In this document: positions 40,162 through 52,707 of the stretch, one piece after another | Position numbering within the stretch: position 1 is the first letter of the stretch | Layout of the letters: each line of letters starts with the position of its first letter | Assembly: GCF_008761635.1 (NCBI RefSeq) | Contig: NZ_CP044344.1 | Span: forward strand, 1,116,001 to 1,180,000 | Direction of reading: 5' to 3' | Origin: Nocardioides cynanchi | GTDB taxonomy: Bacteria > Actinomycetota > Actinomycetes > Propionibacteriales > Nocardioidaceae | DNA length: 64,000 bases | Position numbers and translations under genes: made by a program | The notes under the pieces: generated by a model | What the model was told of the DNA's origin: nothing | Seen by the model: the letters and a program-made list of their open reading frames with translations, nothing else | The model's database searches: none

Positions 40162-40172
40162 AACACCAGTGT
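40158..40172 (-). promoter_or_regulatory. Candidate SufR operator at the sufR start
   Basis: The minus strand reads ACACTGGTGTTGTGG, i.e. ACACT-N5-TGTGG. This differs by one base from the ACACT-N5-TGTGA palindrome I recall being reported for mycobacterial SufR. It overlaps the predicted transcription start (about 7 bp after the -10 at 40182-40177) and the sufR start codon, a position suited to repression. Confidence 0.65.
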
Positions 40173-40176
40173 GCCG

Positions 40177-40182
40177 TTAATA
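40177..40182 (-). promoter_or_regulatory. -10 box of the suf operon
   Basis: TATTAA on the minus strand, with ACCCTT 17 bp upstream as a weak -35. The start site predicted from it falls in the SufR operator candidate. Confidence 0.5.
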
Positions 40183-40333
40183 CCGAGGCTGCTTCAAGTA
40201 AGGGTCCCCTAAACGCCCCGTGCCCATGCCTGACCACCACCTGACTGAAATCCGGCGAACCGCCCCGCAGCGGCCCGTTGCTTGCTTCACTCGTGGCAAC
40301 GACCCCCCGTCCGGCACAGCCCCGAGGTGCCCC

Positions 40334-41209
40334 ATGCAGCTGCGTTCCCTGGCCCAGTCGAGGCCCGTGGTCCTCGTCGGCGTCGTGGTGAGCGTGCTGG
40401 TGCCCGCCCTGACCCTTCCGCACCTGCCGTCGGTCAACCCCTGGCCCCTGGCGATCGGGGTGGTGCCGTGGGTGGTGGGCAAGTACGTCCTCTGCCCGCT
40501 CCGCTGGCGGGCCCTGACCCCGGTGCCGCAGAGCCGGCGGTGGCACCTGCGGGCCTTCGCCGAGGGCGAGCTCCTCGGGCTCCTGACTCCGGGCCACATC
40601 GGCTCCGACGTGTGGCGGGTCCGCCGGCTCACCGGCACCGGCCTCGGCCGGGGCGACGCCGTGCTCAGTGTCACCGCCGACCGCCTGGTCGGTGCCCTGG
40701 GCCTGGCCGCCTTCGTCGTGTTCGCCGGCACCGCCCTCCCCGGGCAGCTGGTCGCAGTCGCGCTGGGGGTGGTGGCGGTCGCCGCACTCTTGATGCTCGT
40801 CGTACGACGCCTGCGGCCCGACCTGCTGCCGCACGGTCCGCTTCCCCCGCCCCGCCAGCTGGCGCGGGCTCTGGTCCTCTCGGCCGGCTACCAGCTGTCC
40901 ATCGCGGCCCTGCTCCTGGGCACGATCGACGCAACCGGTCACGACCTGTCGCCGCTGGCGGTGCTCGGCGCCTTCGGAGCCAGCCAGCTCGCCGCCGTGG
41001 TCCCCGGCCCCAACGGGGCGAGCCCGCGGGACGGAGCCCTGGTCGCCGCCCTCGTGGGCCTGGGCATCCCCTGGCCCGCGGCCCTGGCGGCGGTCAGCCT
41101 CAAGGCGGCCGTGGCCTGGCTGCCGGCCCTCGCCTTCGGCGGCGTGAGCCTCGTGCTGGCCCGGCGCGCGCTGCGCCGGTCGACCGCCCTGACCGGCGTC
41201 CCCGCCTGA
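40334..41209 (+). CDS. Lysylphosphatidylglycerol synthetase-like / UPF0104 membrane protein
   Basis: The 291-residue protein has about eight membrane helices. It carries FAEGELLGLLTPGHIGSDVWRVRRL and PGPNGASPRDGALVAALVGL, the conserved pieces of the membrane flippase part of MprF-type and UPF0104 proteins, here without the soluble aminoacyl-transfer domain. It might flip or transport a lipid. The ATG at 40334 (MQLRSLAQSR) has GAGGTG six bases upstream; a start 38 codons earlier is not membrane-like. It is divergent from sufR and unlikely to be related to it. Confidence 0.82.
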   Translation: MQLRSLAQSRPVVLVGVVVSVLVPALTLPHLPSVNPWPLAIGVVPWVVGKYVLCPLRWRALTPVPQSRRWHLRAFAEGELLGLLTPGHIGSDVWRVRRLTGTGLGRGDAVLSVTADRLVGALGLAAFVVFAGTALPGQLVAVALGVVAVAALLMLVVRRLRPDLLPHGPLPPPRQLARALVLSAGYQLSIAALLLGTIDATGHDLSPLAVLGAFGASQLAAVVPGPNGASPRDGALVAALVGLGIPWPAALAAVSLKAAVAWLPALAFGGVSLVLARRALRRSTALTGVPA

Positions 41210-41267
41210 ACCCGAGCGCCGGGAACGGGCTAGCGGAGAGGGCTTCCGCTATGCGTAGGCTGAGCGC
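41210..41267 (+). promoter_or_regulatory. Promoter region of the molybdenum hydroxylase gene
   Basis: TAGGCT (41256-41261) ends six bases before the ATG at 41268, predicting a leaderless mRNA. An AGCGGA / TCCGCT hairpin lies just upstream and could end the preceding gene. Confidence 0.5.
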
Positions 41268-43604
41268 ATGCCCGGATCGATCCTTGGAACCGAAGTCCGC
41301 CGCGTCGAAGACCTGGAGCTGCTGCTGGGGCAGGGCTCCTTCGTCGACAACCTGGACGACGAGGGCGTGGCGCACGCGATCTTCGTGCGCAGCCCCTTCG
41401 CGCACGCCCGGATCTCCGGGATCGACACCGCGGAGGCCGCGGCCGCACCTGGCGTCCTCGCCGTCCTGACCGCCGACGACCTGGGCCGCGCGCCGCTCTC
41501 CGGCTTCGCCGACGTCAACGACAAGGCCGGTCGGGCCGCGCTGGCCGTGGACAAGGTCCGCTTCGTCGGCGACCCGGTCGCCCTGGTCGTCGCCGAGACC
41601 CGCGCCCAGGCGATGGACGCCGCCGAGCTCGTCGACGTCGACTACGACGACCTGCCGGCGGTCAGCGACATCGAGGACGCGCTGGCCGACGACGCTCCGC
41701 TGCAGTTCGAGGCGATCGGCTCCAACATCGCGACCAGCCGGTCCGCCAAGGACCCGCAGGACGTCCTCGACGACGCCGACCACGTCACCCGGGTCCGGAT
41801 GGTCAACCAGCGGATCGCGACCGCCCCGATCGAGGGCAACGCGATCCTGGCCCGTCCTACCGACGAGGGCGGGATGGCGATCTGGGTCTCCACCCAGCAC
41901 CCGCACATGGCGCGCGACCTCCTGGCCAAGGCGCTGGGCCTCGATGCCGCTCAGGTCCGCGTGGTCGCTCCCCACGTCGGCGGAGCCTTCGGCGGGAAGG
42001 CCGGCAGCGGCCCCGACCACGCGGCGGTCGCCCTGGCCGCTCAGAAGCTGGGCGTCCCGGTCAAGTGGTCGGAGACCCGCAGCGAGGCGATGCTCTCGAT
42101 GCAGGGCCGCGGCCAGGTGCAGTACGCCGAGCTCGGGCTGAAGGAGGACGGCACGATCACCGGGCTCCGGATGCGGGTCCTCGGCGAGTGCGGCGCCTAC
42201 GCCGGCTTCGGGGGCGCCCTGGCCGTCGGGCCGACGTACATGATGGCGCAGGGTCCCTACGTCATCCCGCGCCTGCGCTTCGACGCCATCGGCGTGATGA
42301 CCAACACCGCCCCGGTGGGCGCGTTCCGGGGCGCCGGCCGCCCCGAGGCCAGCGCCGCCCTGGACCGGATCCTCGACGTGGCGGCGAGCGAGCTCGGCAT
42401 CGCCCCCGAGGAGATCCGTCGCCGCAACCTGATTCCGGCCGACGAGTTCCCCTACCTGACCCAGACCGGTGTCACCTACGACAACGGTGACTACCTCGTG
42501 CCGCTCGAGCAGGCCCTGCGCATCGCCGACGTCGAGGAGGCCCGCAAGGAGCAGCAGCGCCGGATCGACGCCGGTGAGTCGAAGCTGCTCGGGATCGGGG
42601 TGGCCACCTACGTCGAGATCACCGGCTTCGGCGGCTCGGAGTTCGGCTCGGTGCAGGTGCATGCGGACGGCTCGGCCACGGTGATGTCCGGCACCTCCGC
42701 GCACGGGCAGGGCCACGCCACGTCGTTCTCGATGATCGTCGCGGACCGGCTCGGCATCCCGCTCGACAAGATCACCTACCGCCAGTCCGACACCGCGATG
42801 GTACGCACCGGCGGCGGCACCGGAGGCTCCCGGTCGCTCCAGCTCGGTGGGAACGCCGTCAGCAAGGCCGCCGAGGAGCTGCACGAGAAGGCGGTCGCGG
42901 TCGCGGCCCGGATGCTGGAGGCCAACGCCGACGACGTCACCCTCGACGAGCAGGGGTTCGGCGTCGCGGGCGTGCCCGACACCCGGGTCTCGTGGCCCGA
43001 GCTGGCGGCCTACGCCCATGAGCACGACGGCGGGCTCGGCGTCGACACCGACTTCACGCAGAAGGGCGCCACCTTCCCGTTCGGCGCGCACGTCGCGATC
43101 GTCGAGGTCGACGTGGAGACCGGGCAGGCCAAGCCGCTCCGGCACATCGCGGTCGACGACTGCGGCCGGATCCTGAACCCGTTGATCGTGGCCGGCCAGC
43201 AGCACGGCGGCGCGATCCAGGGCATCAGCCAGGCGTTGTGGGAGGAGATGGTCTACGACGCCGACGGCACCCCGATCACCAGCTCCTTCGCCGACTACGC
43301 CATCCCGACGGCGGCCGACGGGATCCCCCTCGAGACCTCCAACACCGAGACCCCGACCCCGGTCAACCCGATGGGCGCCAAGGGCATCGGCGAGTCCGCG
43401 ACGATCGGGTCGACGCCCGCGGTGCAGAACGCCGTCGTGGACGCGCTCAAGCACCTCGGGGTCAAGCACATCGACCTGCCGTGCACCCCGCAACGGGTCT
43501 GGCGCGAGATCCAGCACCCGCGCTCCGAGGTGTGGCGCGAGCCGCCCGCGGCGTTCGACCGGCTGGTCGACGACGGCACCGAGCCCGACGTCGTGGAGGC
43601 CTAG
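41268..43604 (+). CDS. Xanthine dehydrogenase family molybdopterin-binding (large) subunit, CoxL/aldehyde-oxidase-like
   Basis: The 778-residue protein has the large-subunit layout: an N-terminal Ald_Xan_dh_C domain (LGTEVRRVEDLELLLGQGSF), molybdopterin-contact loops (APHVGGAFGGKAGSG; GAFRGAGRPEAS; GTSAHGQGHATSFS) and the catalytic Glu in GAKGIGESATIG. The active-site loop is GAFRGAGR, not the AYRCSFR of true carbon monoxide dehydrogenase. So it is an aldehyde-, purine- or other-hydroxylase, substrate unknown. It needs small FeS and medium FAD subunits, but neither is adjacent. It also needs molybdenum cofactor, which moaA helps make. Confidence 0.88.
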   Translation: MPGSILGTEVRRVEDLELLLGQGSFVDNLDDEGVAHAIFVRSPFAHARISGIDTAEAAAAPGVLAVLTADDLGRAPLSGFADVNDKAGRAALAVDKVRFVGDPVALVVAETRAQAMDAAELVDVDYDDLPAVSDIEDALADDAPLQFEAIGSNIATSRSAKDPQDVLDDADHVTRVRMVNQRIATAPIEGNAILARPTDEGGMAIWVSTQHPHMARDLLAKALGLDAAQVRVVAPHVGGAFGGKAGSGPDHAAVALAAQKLGVPVKWSETRSEAMLSMQGRGQVQYAELGLKEDGTITGLRMRVLGECGAYAGFGGALAVGPTYMMAQGPYVIPRLRFDAIGVMTNTAPVGAFRGAGRPEASAALDRILDVAASELGIAPEEIRRRNLIPADEFPYLTQTGVTYDNGDYLVPLEQALRIADVEEARKEQQRRIDAGESKLLGIGVATYVEITGFGGSEFGSVQVHADGSATVMSGTSAHGQGHATSFSMIVADRLGIPLDKITYRQSDTAMVRTGGGTGGSRSLQLGGNAVSKAAEELHEKAVAVAARMLEANADDVTLDEQGFGVAGVPDTRVSWPELAAYAHEHDGGLGVDTDFTQKGATFPFGAHVAIVEVDVETGQAKPLRHIAVDDCGRILNPLIVAGQQHGGAIQGISQALWEEMVYDADGTPITSSFADYAIPTAADGIPLETSNTETPTPVNPMGAKGIGESATIGSTPAVQNAVVDALKHLGVKHIDLPCTPQRVWREIQHPRSEVWREPPAAFDRLVDDGTEPDVVEA

Positions 43605-43927
43605 CCCGGGTCCGGGTCGCGGTCCCTCCCTCCGGGAGAGGCCTCAGGGGCTCCGTAAGCGGGGTCCCTGGCGCTCGCGGGATGGCGCTCCGGGTGCTGG
43701 AAGGCGAGCTCCCGCATGCCGGGCTCCCGACCGATCACGACCCAGTGCGGCTCATCGGTGATCCGCTGCATGTCGAGCAGGGTGGCGTAGAACTCCGCCA
43801 GCACCCGGGGCTCGGCACACTCGATCACGGTCTTCTCCAGACGCGCCCCCGTCAGCGCCGGCCCGGACGACCCGTGAGGTCGCGCTGCGTGACGCTGACT
43901 GACCGGCATCCCCGCACCCTCGCTCAT
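43601..43927 (-). pseudogene. Truncated VOC-family gene
   Basis: The 108-codon frame has LEKTVIECAEPRVLAEFYATLLD, then ITDEPHWVVIGREPGMRELAFQHPER, which matches the first beta-alpha-beta-beta-beta module of a VOC protein. After that it turns into a Pro/Asp/Gly-rich stretch (ASARDPAYGAPEASPGGRDR) and stops, so the second module, half the domain, is absent. The N-terminal 30 residues are also unlike the family. It overlaps the molybdenum hydroxylase stop by four bases. A short functional protein cannot be excluded. Confidence 0.55.
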
Positions 43928-43988
43928 CGACTGAGAGAGCGCCCCTCAACGCCCACCGCCCGCCGACCGGCGTGAGCCGCGCCGTTCC

Positions 43989-43994
43989 TACACT
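43989..43994 (+). promoter_or_regulatory. -10 box of the ABC-ctaA operon (leaderless configuration)
   Basis: TACACT ends six bases before the GTG at 44001. A GGAGG in between is only one base from the start codon, too close to act as a ribosome binding site. Confidence 0.5.
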
Positions 43995-44000
43995 GGAGGC

Positions 44001-44963
44001 GTGTCCGCGCCGCCCGTCCGTCCCGACGACCCGGCCGCGGACCCGGCTGTCGCGATCGACGGGCTGGTGATGCGGTACGGCGAGAAGGTCGCCGTCGACG
44101 ACCTGAGCCTGACGGTCGGCCGGGCCACGATCACCGCGGTCCTGGGGCCCAACGGGGCCGGCAAGACCACCACTCTCGAGACCGCCGAGGGCTACCGCAG
44201 GCCGCAGGCCGGCTCGGTCCGGGTGCTCGGCCTCGACCCGGTGCGCCAACGACGTGACCTGCTCCCCCGCATCGGGGTCATGCTCCAGGGCGGGGGCGCC
44301 TGGAGCGGCGTCCACGCCGACGAGATGCTGCGCCACGTCGCCCGGCTGCACGCCCACCCCCTCGACCTGCCCACCCTCTCGGACCGGCTCGGGCTCGGCG
44401 ACTGCGGGCGCACGCCGTACCGACGCCTGTCCGGCGGCCAGCAGCAGCGGCTCGGGCTGGCCCTGGCCATCGTCGGCCGACCCGAGATCGTGTTCGTCGA
44501 CGAGCCGACCGCCGGCATGGACCCCGCCGCCCGCCGGACCACGTGGGAGCTGCTCGAGGAGCTGCGCAGCTCGGGGGTGACCGTCGTGCTCACCACGCAC
44601 TACATGGACGAGGCCGAGCGCCTCGCCGACCACATCCACATCATCGACCACGGCCGCCTGATCGCCAGCGGCTCGCCGCTCGAGCTCACCCGCGGTGGCA
44701 CCTCGACCATCCGGCTGGTGGTCACCAAGCCGTTCCCCGACGACGCCCCCGAGTCGCTGCGCGCGGCCCTCGGCGCGGCGATGGAGCTCACCCTGCTCGG
44801 CTCCACCAGCCTGCTGCTCACCGGGCCGGCCGACGCGTCGACCCTGGCCGTGGTGTCCCACTGGTGCGAGGCCAACGACGTGCTGCCCGAGTCGCTCGCG
44901 CTGGGGCAGCGCACCCTCGAGGACGTTTTCCTCGAGCTCACCGGGCGGGAGCTGACGGCATGA
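44001..44963 (+). CDS. ABC transporter ATP-binding subunit (ABC-2 type)
   Basis: The 320-residue ATPase has Walker [18 protein letters not shown], signature RLSGGQQQRLGLAL, Walker B IVFVDEPTAGMDP and switch His in VLTTHYMDEAERLA, followed by about 95 C-terminal residues found in many export ATPases. It overlaps the permease gene by ATGA; the two form an ABC-2 exporter. The same pair lies before ctaA in related genomes, so a role near heme or copper handling is possible but not shown. Confidence 0.88.
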   Translation: MSAPPVRPDDPAADPAVAIDGLVMRYGEKVAVDDLSLTVGRATITAVLGPNGAGKTTTLETAEGYRRPQAGSVRVLGLDPVRQRRDLLPRIGVMLQGGGAWSGVHADEMLRHVARLHAHPLDLPTLSDRLGLGDCGRTPYRRLSGGQQQRLGLALAIVGRPEIVFVDEPTAGMDPAARRTTWELLEELRSSGVTVVLTTHYMDEAERLADHIHIIDHGRLIASGSPLELTRGGTSTIRLVVTKPFPDDAPESLRAALGAAMELTLLGSTSLLLTGPADASTLAVVSHWCEANDVLPESLALGQRTLEDVFLELTGRELTA

Positions 44964-45724
44964 GCCTCGACCTCACCCCTCGCCCCGGGGCCGCGCCGTT
45001 CCCGCGCATGGTCGTCGCCCAGGCCGGCATGGAGGCGCGGCTGATGCTGCGCAACGGTGAGCAGCTGCTGCTCGCCGTCGTGATCCCGGTGCTCGTCCTC
45101 GTCGGTGGCGTCAACGGCGCCCACCACATCGGGATCCACTTCACGCATCCGGCCGTCGACGTCTTCACCCCCGGCGTGCTCGCCCTCGCGATCATGTCGA
45201 CGTCGTTCACGTCGCTGGCGATCGCGACCGGCTTCGAGCGACGGTACGGCGTGATCAAGCGCCTGGGTGCGTCCCCGCTCCCCCGTTCCGGTCTGCTCGC
45301 CGGGAAGGCCGGCGGCCTGCTGCTGATCGAGGTCCTCCAGGTGCTGGTGATCGGCATCGTCGGCGCGCTGCTCGGATGGAACCCGCACGTCGACGTCCCG
45401 GGAGCGGTGCTCGCCTTCGCGTTCGGCACCGCAGCCTTCGCCGGGCTCGGTCTGTTCGTGGCCGGCGTGCTCCGGGCCGAGGCGACGCTCGCTGCCGCCA
45501 ACCTGGTCTACCTCCTGCTGATGGCGGGCGGCGCCGTGGTCCTCCCGAGCTCGTCGTACGGCGCGTTCGGCCACGTCACCGCGTTCCTGCCCTCGGGCGC
45601 CCTGGGCGACGCCCTGCGGCACGCCCTGATCGACGGCACCACGGCCTGGCGCAACCTCGGCGTGCTCCTCGTGTGGGCCGCGCTCGGCACGGTGCTCACG
45701 GCCCGGACGTTCCGATGGGAGTGA
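44960..45724 (+). CDS. ABC-2 type permease
   Basis: The 254-residue protein has six membrane segments (from about residue 40) and the ABC-2 layout with a conserved loop GFERRYGVIKRLGASPLPR between helices two and three, which contacts the ATPase. It overlaps the ATPase gene at ATGA and the ctaA start by ten bases, so ABC-2 and ctaA are probably on one mRNA. Substrate unknown. Confidence 0.86.
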   Translation: MSLDLTPRPGAAPFPRMVVAQAGMEARLMLRNGEQLLLAVVIPVLVLVGGVNGAHHIGIHFTHPAVDVFTPGVLALAIMSTSFTSLAIATGFERRYGVIKRLGASPLPRSGLLAGKAGGLLLIEVLQVLVIGIVGALLGWNPHVDVPGAVLAFAFGTAAFAGLGLFVAGVLRAEATLAAANLVYLLLMAGGAVVLPSSSYGAFGHVTAFLPSGALGDALRHALIDGTTAWRNLGVLLVWAALGTVLTARTFRWE

Positions 45725-46635
45725 GCACCTGGCTGAGGCGCCTGGCGTGGGCGACCCTCGTGGCCAACATCGCCCTCGTGGTCACCGGGGGCGCCGTCCG
45801 CCTGACCGGCTCGGGCCTCGGCTGCCCGACCTGGCCACGCTGCGACGAGGGCTCGTTCGTCCCGCACGGCGCCTACGACATCCATCGGCTCATCGAGTTC
45901 GGCAACCGCACCCTGACCTTCGTGCTGGTCGCGGTCGCCGTCGCGACCTACGTCGCCGCACGCGCCAGCGGACGCCGCGACCTGACCCGGATGGCGCTCC
46001 TCCTCGCCCTGGCGATCCCCGCGCAGGCCGTGCTCGGCGGGGTCACCGTGCTCACCGACCTCAACCCGTGGGTCGTCTCGCTTCACCTGGTGATCTCGCT
46101 GGCGATCGTGTCGGCCGCGGTGCTCTTCCTCCACCGGCTCGACCACCCGGCCCGGCCGCCGGCGAACGGCACCCTCCCGGCGCTGGCCTGGTCGACGTAC
46201 GCCGTGACCTGGCTCGTGCTGTACGCCGGCACCGTGGTCACCGGCTCGGGCCCGCACGCCGGCGACGCCAAGGCGCCGCGCAACGGGCTGGACCCGCTCC
46301 AGGTCAGCCAGCTCCACGCCGACCTGGTGTTCCTGCTGATCGGTCTGTCGGCGGGCCTCTGGTTCGCGGTCCGCGCCGCGGGCGCCGACCCGCGACCCGT
46401 CAACGCGTTGCTGGGGGTCGAGGCACTCCAGGCGGCGATCGGCTTCGTGCAGTACTTCGCGGGGCTGCCGGTCGTCGTGGTGATGCTGCACATGCTGGGA
46501 GCGGCCCTCGTCATCGCCACCGTCACCTGGCTGCTGGTCACCGTGCTGGAGCCGGAGGTCGCCACGAACCGCGACGAGACGCGAACGACGGTTGGCCTAC
46601 ACCCCCGTGGGCAGGCCAACCGTCGTACAGAGTGA
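45715..46635 (+). CDS. ctaA: Heme A synthase
   Basis: The 306-residue enzyme oxidises heme O to heme A for cytochrome aa3 oxidase. Eight membrane helices are visible with the four heme-ligand histidines in DIHRLIEFGNRTL, VSLHLVISLAI, SQLHADLVFLL and MLHMLGAALVI. TGSGLGCPTWPRC near residues 30-42 holds the pair of cysteines of the first loop. The ATG at 45715 or GTG at 45721 are possible starts; both overlap the permease end. A 14-bp inverted repeat lies inside the last 50 bp of the gene. Confidence 0.93.
   Translation: MGVSTWLRRLAWATLVANIALVVTGGAVRLTGSGLGCPTWPRCDEGSFVPHGAYDIHRLIEFGNRTLTFVLVAVAVATYVAARASGRRDLTRMALLLALAIPAQAVLGGVTVLTDLNPWVVSLHLVISLAIVSAAVLFLHRLDHPARPPANGTLPALAWSTYAVTWLVLYAGTVVTGSGPHAGDAKAPRNGLDPLQVSQLHADLVFLLIGLSAGLWFAVRAAGADPRPVNALLGVEALQAAIGFVQYFAGLPVVVVMLHMLGAALVIATVTWLLVTVLEPEVATNRDETRTTVGLHPRGQANRRTE
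46585..46626 (+). terminator. 14-bp perfect hairpin inside the 3' end of ctaA
   Basis: ACGACGGTTGGCCT (46585-46598) and its exact complement 46613-46626 enclose a 14-base loop, ACACCCCCGTGGGC, that can pair further. The hairpin lies within the last codons (about RTTVGLHPRGQANRR) and the gene stops seven bases later. No T-tract follows. A terminator for ctaA or a block to antisense transcripts from ctaB is likely. Confidence 0.6.
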
Positions 46636-46708
46636 GACGCATCCAGCCGCACTTTGGTTGCCTCCGACGGCCGACTTTCTGTGACCGGTCGCGATCTCGC
46701 ACCCCGCG

Positions 46709-47665
46709 TCAGCGGGTCAGCAGCGGATCGAGCGCCACCGCGACGAAGAGCAGCGACAGGTAGAGGTTGGAGGCGTGGAAGAGCACCATCGGCCGGATCT
46801 CGGAGAGGTCCTCGGTGCCGCGGGTGCGCGCCCACATCCGGTGCGCCTGCACGAGGAAGACCGCGCCGAGCCCCACGGCGACGACGGGGTAGACCCAGCC
46901 GGTGTCCGCGACCGGCCACAGCAGCAGTGAGGTCAGCACCATCACCCAGCTGTAGAGCACGATCTGCCGGCCCACCGTCTCCGCGGGCGCGACCACGGGG
47001 AGCATCGGGACGTCGACCCCGGCGTAGTCCTCGCGGTAGCGCAGCGCCAGCGCCCAGGTGTGCGGCGGCGTCCAGAAGAAGACGACCGCGAACAGCACCA
47101 CGGGTGCCCAGGCGAGCTGGTCGGTCACGGCGGTCCAGCCGATCAGGGCCGGGAAGCAGCCCGCGAGACCGCCCCAGACGATGTTCTGCGTCGTACGACG
47201 CTTGAGCAGCATCGTGTAGACGAACAGGTAGAAGCACTCCGCGACCAGGGACAGCACAGCGGACAGCGGGTTGACCCAGACCGCGAGGATGACGGTGGCC
47301 AGCACCCCGAGAGACACCCCGAAGACCAGGGCGCTGCGAGTCGAGACGATGTGGCGCGGCAGGGCGCGTCGGCGGGTGCGTCGCATCTGCTCGTCGATGT
47401 CGCGGTCGTAGACACAGTTCAGCGCCGAGGCCGACCCGGCCGACAGGCTGCCGCCGATCACGGTCGCCACGACCAGGCCTAGGTCGGGGACGCCCCGGGC
47501 GGCGAAGAACATCACCGGAACGGTGGTCAGCAGGAGCAGCTCGATGACCCGTGGCTTGGTCAGCCCGAGGTAGGCGCCCGCGACGTCCTTCCACCGGGAG
47601 GACCCGCTCGTCCGCGGTGCGTCCGGCTCGGAACGGGCCGGGGCCGACTGGCCGACGTATGTCAC
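46709..47665 (-). CDS. ctaB: Protoheme IX farnesyltransferase (heme O synthase)
   Basis: The 318-residue UbiA-family enzyme adds farnesyl to heme B. The first Asp-rich motif [18 protein letters not shown] and the second [16 protein letters not shown] are clear, as are nine membrane helices. It lies back to back with tkt and convergent with ctaA, the standard actinobacterial layout. GAGGAA lies six bases before the GTG start at 47665. The gap between it and ctaA (46636-46708) has nothing recognisable. Confidence 0.95.
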   Translation of the reverse strand: MTYVGQSAPARSEPDAPRTSGSSRWKDVAGAYLGLTKPRVIELLLLTTVPVMFFAARGVPDLGLVVATVIGGSLSAGSASALNCVYDRDIDEQMRRTRRRALPRHIVSTRSALVFGVSLGVLATVILAVWVNPLSAVLSLVAECFYLFVYTMLLKRRTTQNIVWGGLAGCFPALIGWTAVTDQLAWAPVVLFAVVFFWTPPHTWALALRYREDYAGVDVPMLPVVAPAETVGRQIVLYSWVMVLTSLLLWPVADTGWVYPVVAVGLGAVFLVQAHRMWARTRGTEDLSEIRPMVLFHASNLYLSLLFVAVALDPLLTR

Positions 47666-47713
47666 GGAGTTCCTCGGGTACGGGGACAGATGAGAGGGGA
47701 CGACGTGCCTCGC

Positions 47714-47739
47714 AGTCTATCGCCCGGGGTGGGTAGGCT
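47714..47739. promoter_or_regulatory. Divergent promoters of ctaB and tkt
   Basis: AGTCTA at 47714-47719 is TAGACT on the minus strand (ctaB, leader about 41 bases). TAGGCT at 47734-47739 is on the plus strand (tkt, leader about 60 bases). The two -10 boxes are only 14 bp apart and must interfere or be co-regulated, linking respiration and pentose phosphate genes. Confidence 0.5.
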
Positions 47740-47804
47740 CGGAGACGGCTGAGGCGCCGCCCGGACGACCACCCCGCGTACCCGAGTTGGAAGGGAACCA
47801 CCGC

Positions 47805-49910
<2,106 letters not shown>

Positions 49911-49921
49911 GAGCAGAAACC

Positions 49922-51039
49922 ATGACCGACCGCCTACAGCAGCTCTCCGACGCGGGAGTGTCCATCTGGCTCGACGACCTCTCCCGCGAGCGTCTCGAGA
50001 CCGGCAACCTCGCCGACCTGGTCGAGCACTCACACGTGGTCGGCGTGACGTCCAACCCGTCGATCTTCCAGGCGGCACTGAGCAAGGGCGAGCGCTACGA
50101 CGCCCAGATCCGTGAGCTGGCGGCCCTCGGCTCCGACACCGACCAGACCGTGCGGGTGCTGACCACCGACGACGTGCGTGAGGCGTGCAAGGTGCTCCGC
50201 CCGGTGTTCGACGCCACCGACGGCGTGGACGGACGGGTGTCCATCGAGGTGTCGCCGGGCCTGGCGCACGACACCGAGCAGACCGTCGCCGAGGCCGCCG
50301 ACCTCTGGAAGACCGTCGACCAGCCCAACCTGATGATCAAGATCCCCGGTACGGTGGAGGGCGGCCCGGCCATCACGGAGACCCTGGCCGCCGGGATCAG
50401 CGTCAACGTCACCTTGATCTTCGGCCTCGACCAGTACCGCAACGTCATGGACGCCCACCTCGCCGGCCTCGAGCAGGCCCGCGAGAACGGCCACGACCTG
50501 ACCACCATCCACTCGGTCGCCTCGTTCTTCGTCTCCCGGGTCGACACCGAGATCGACAAGCGGCTCGACGGCACGACGTCCGGCCCCGGCACCGATGCGG
50601 GCCTCAAGGGCAAGGCGGGCGTCGCCAACGCCCGGCTCGCCTACCAGGCCTACGAGGAGACCCTGGCCAGCGAGCGCTGGGCCTCCCTCGAGGCCGACGG
50701 AGCCCGGCGGCAGCGTCCGCTGTGGGCATCCACCGGGGTGAAGAACCCCGACTACCGCGACACCATGTACGTCGACGACCTCGTCGTGGAGGACACGGTC
50801 AACACGATGCCCGAGGCGACCATGCACGCGGTCGCCGACCACGGGGAGATCAGGGGCGACCAGGTCCGGCCGCACTACGAGGACGCCGCGGCTCACATGG
50901 CGGCGCTGGCGGAGGCCGGCATCGACTACGACGACGTCATCGAGGTCCTGATCAAGGAGGGTGTCGAGAAGTTCGTGACCGCGTGGGACGAGCTCGGCGC
51001 AACGGTGACCACCCAGCTCGAGCAGGCCAAGGGACAGCA

Positions 51040-51043
<4 letters not shown>
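49922..51043 (+). CDS. tal: Transaldolase
   Basis: The 373-residue enzyme transfers dihydroxyacetone units. The Schiff-base lysine is in [17 protein letters not shown], the N-terminal [12 protein letters not shown] and [14 protein letters not shown] are hallmarks of the transaldolase family, and [19 protein letters not shown] belongs to the actinobacterial long form. AGGAG precedes the ATG. The stop overlaps the pgi start (GTGA). Confidence 0.96.

Positions 51044-52703
<1,660 letters not shown>

Positions 52704-52707
<4 letters not shown>

Noticed and set aside
41268..43604. Form I carbon monoxide dehydrogenase (CoxL)
   Set aside because: The diagnostic AYRCSFR loop is absent (GAFRGAGR instead) and no coxM/coxS genes adjoin it.
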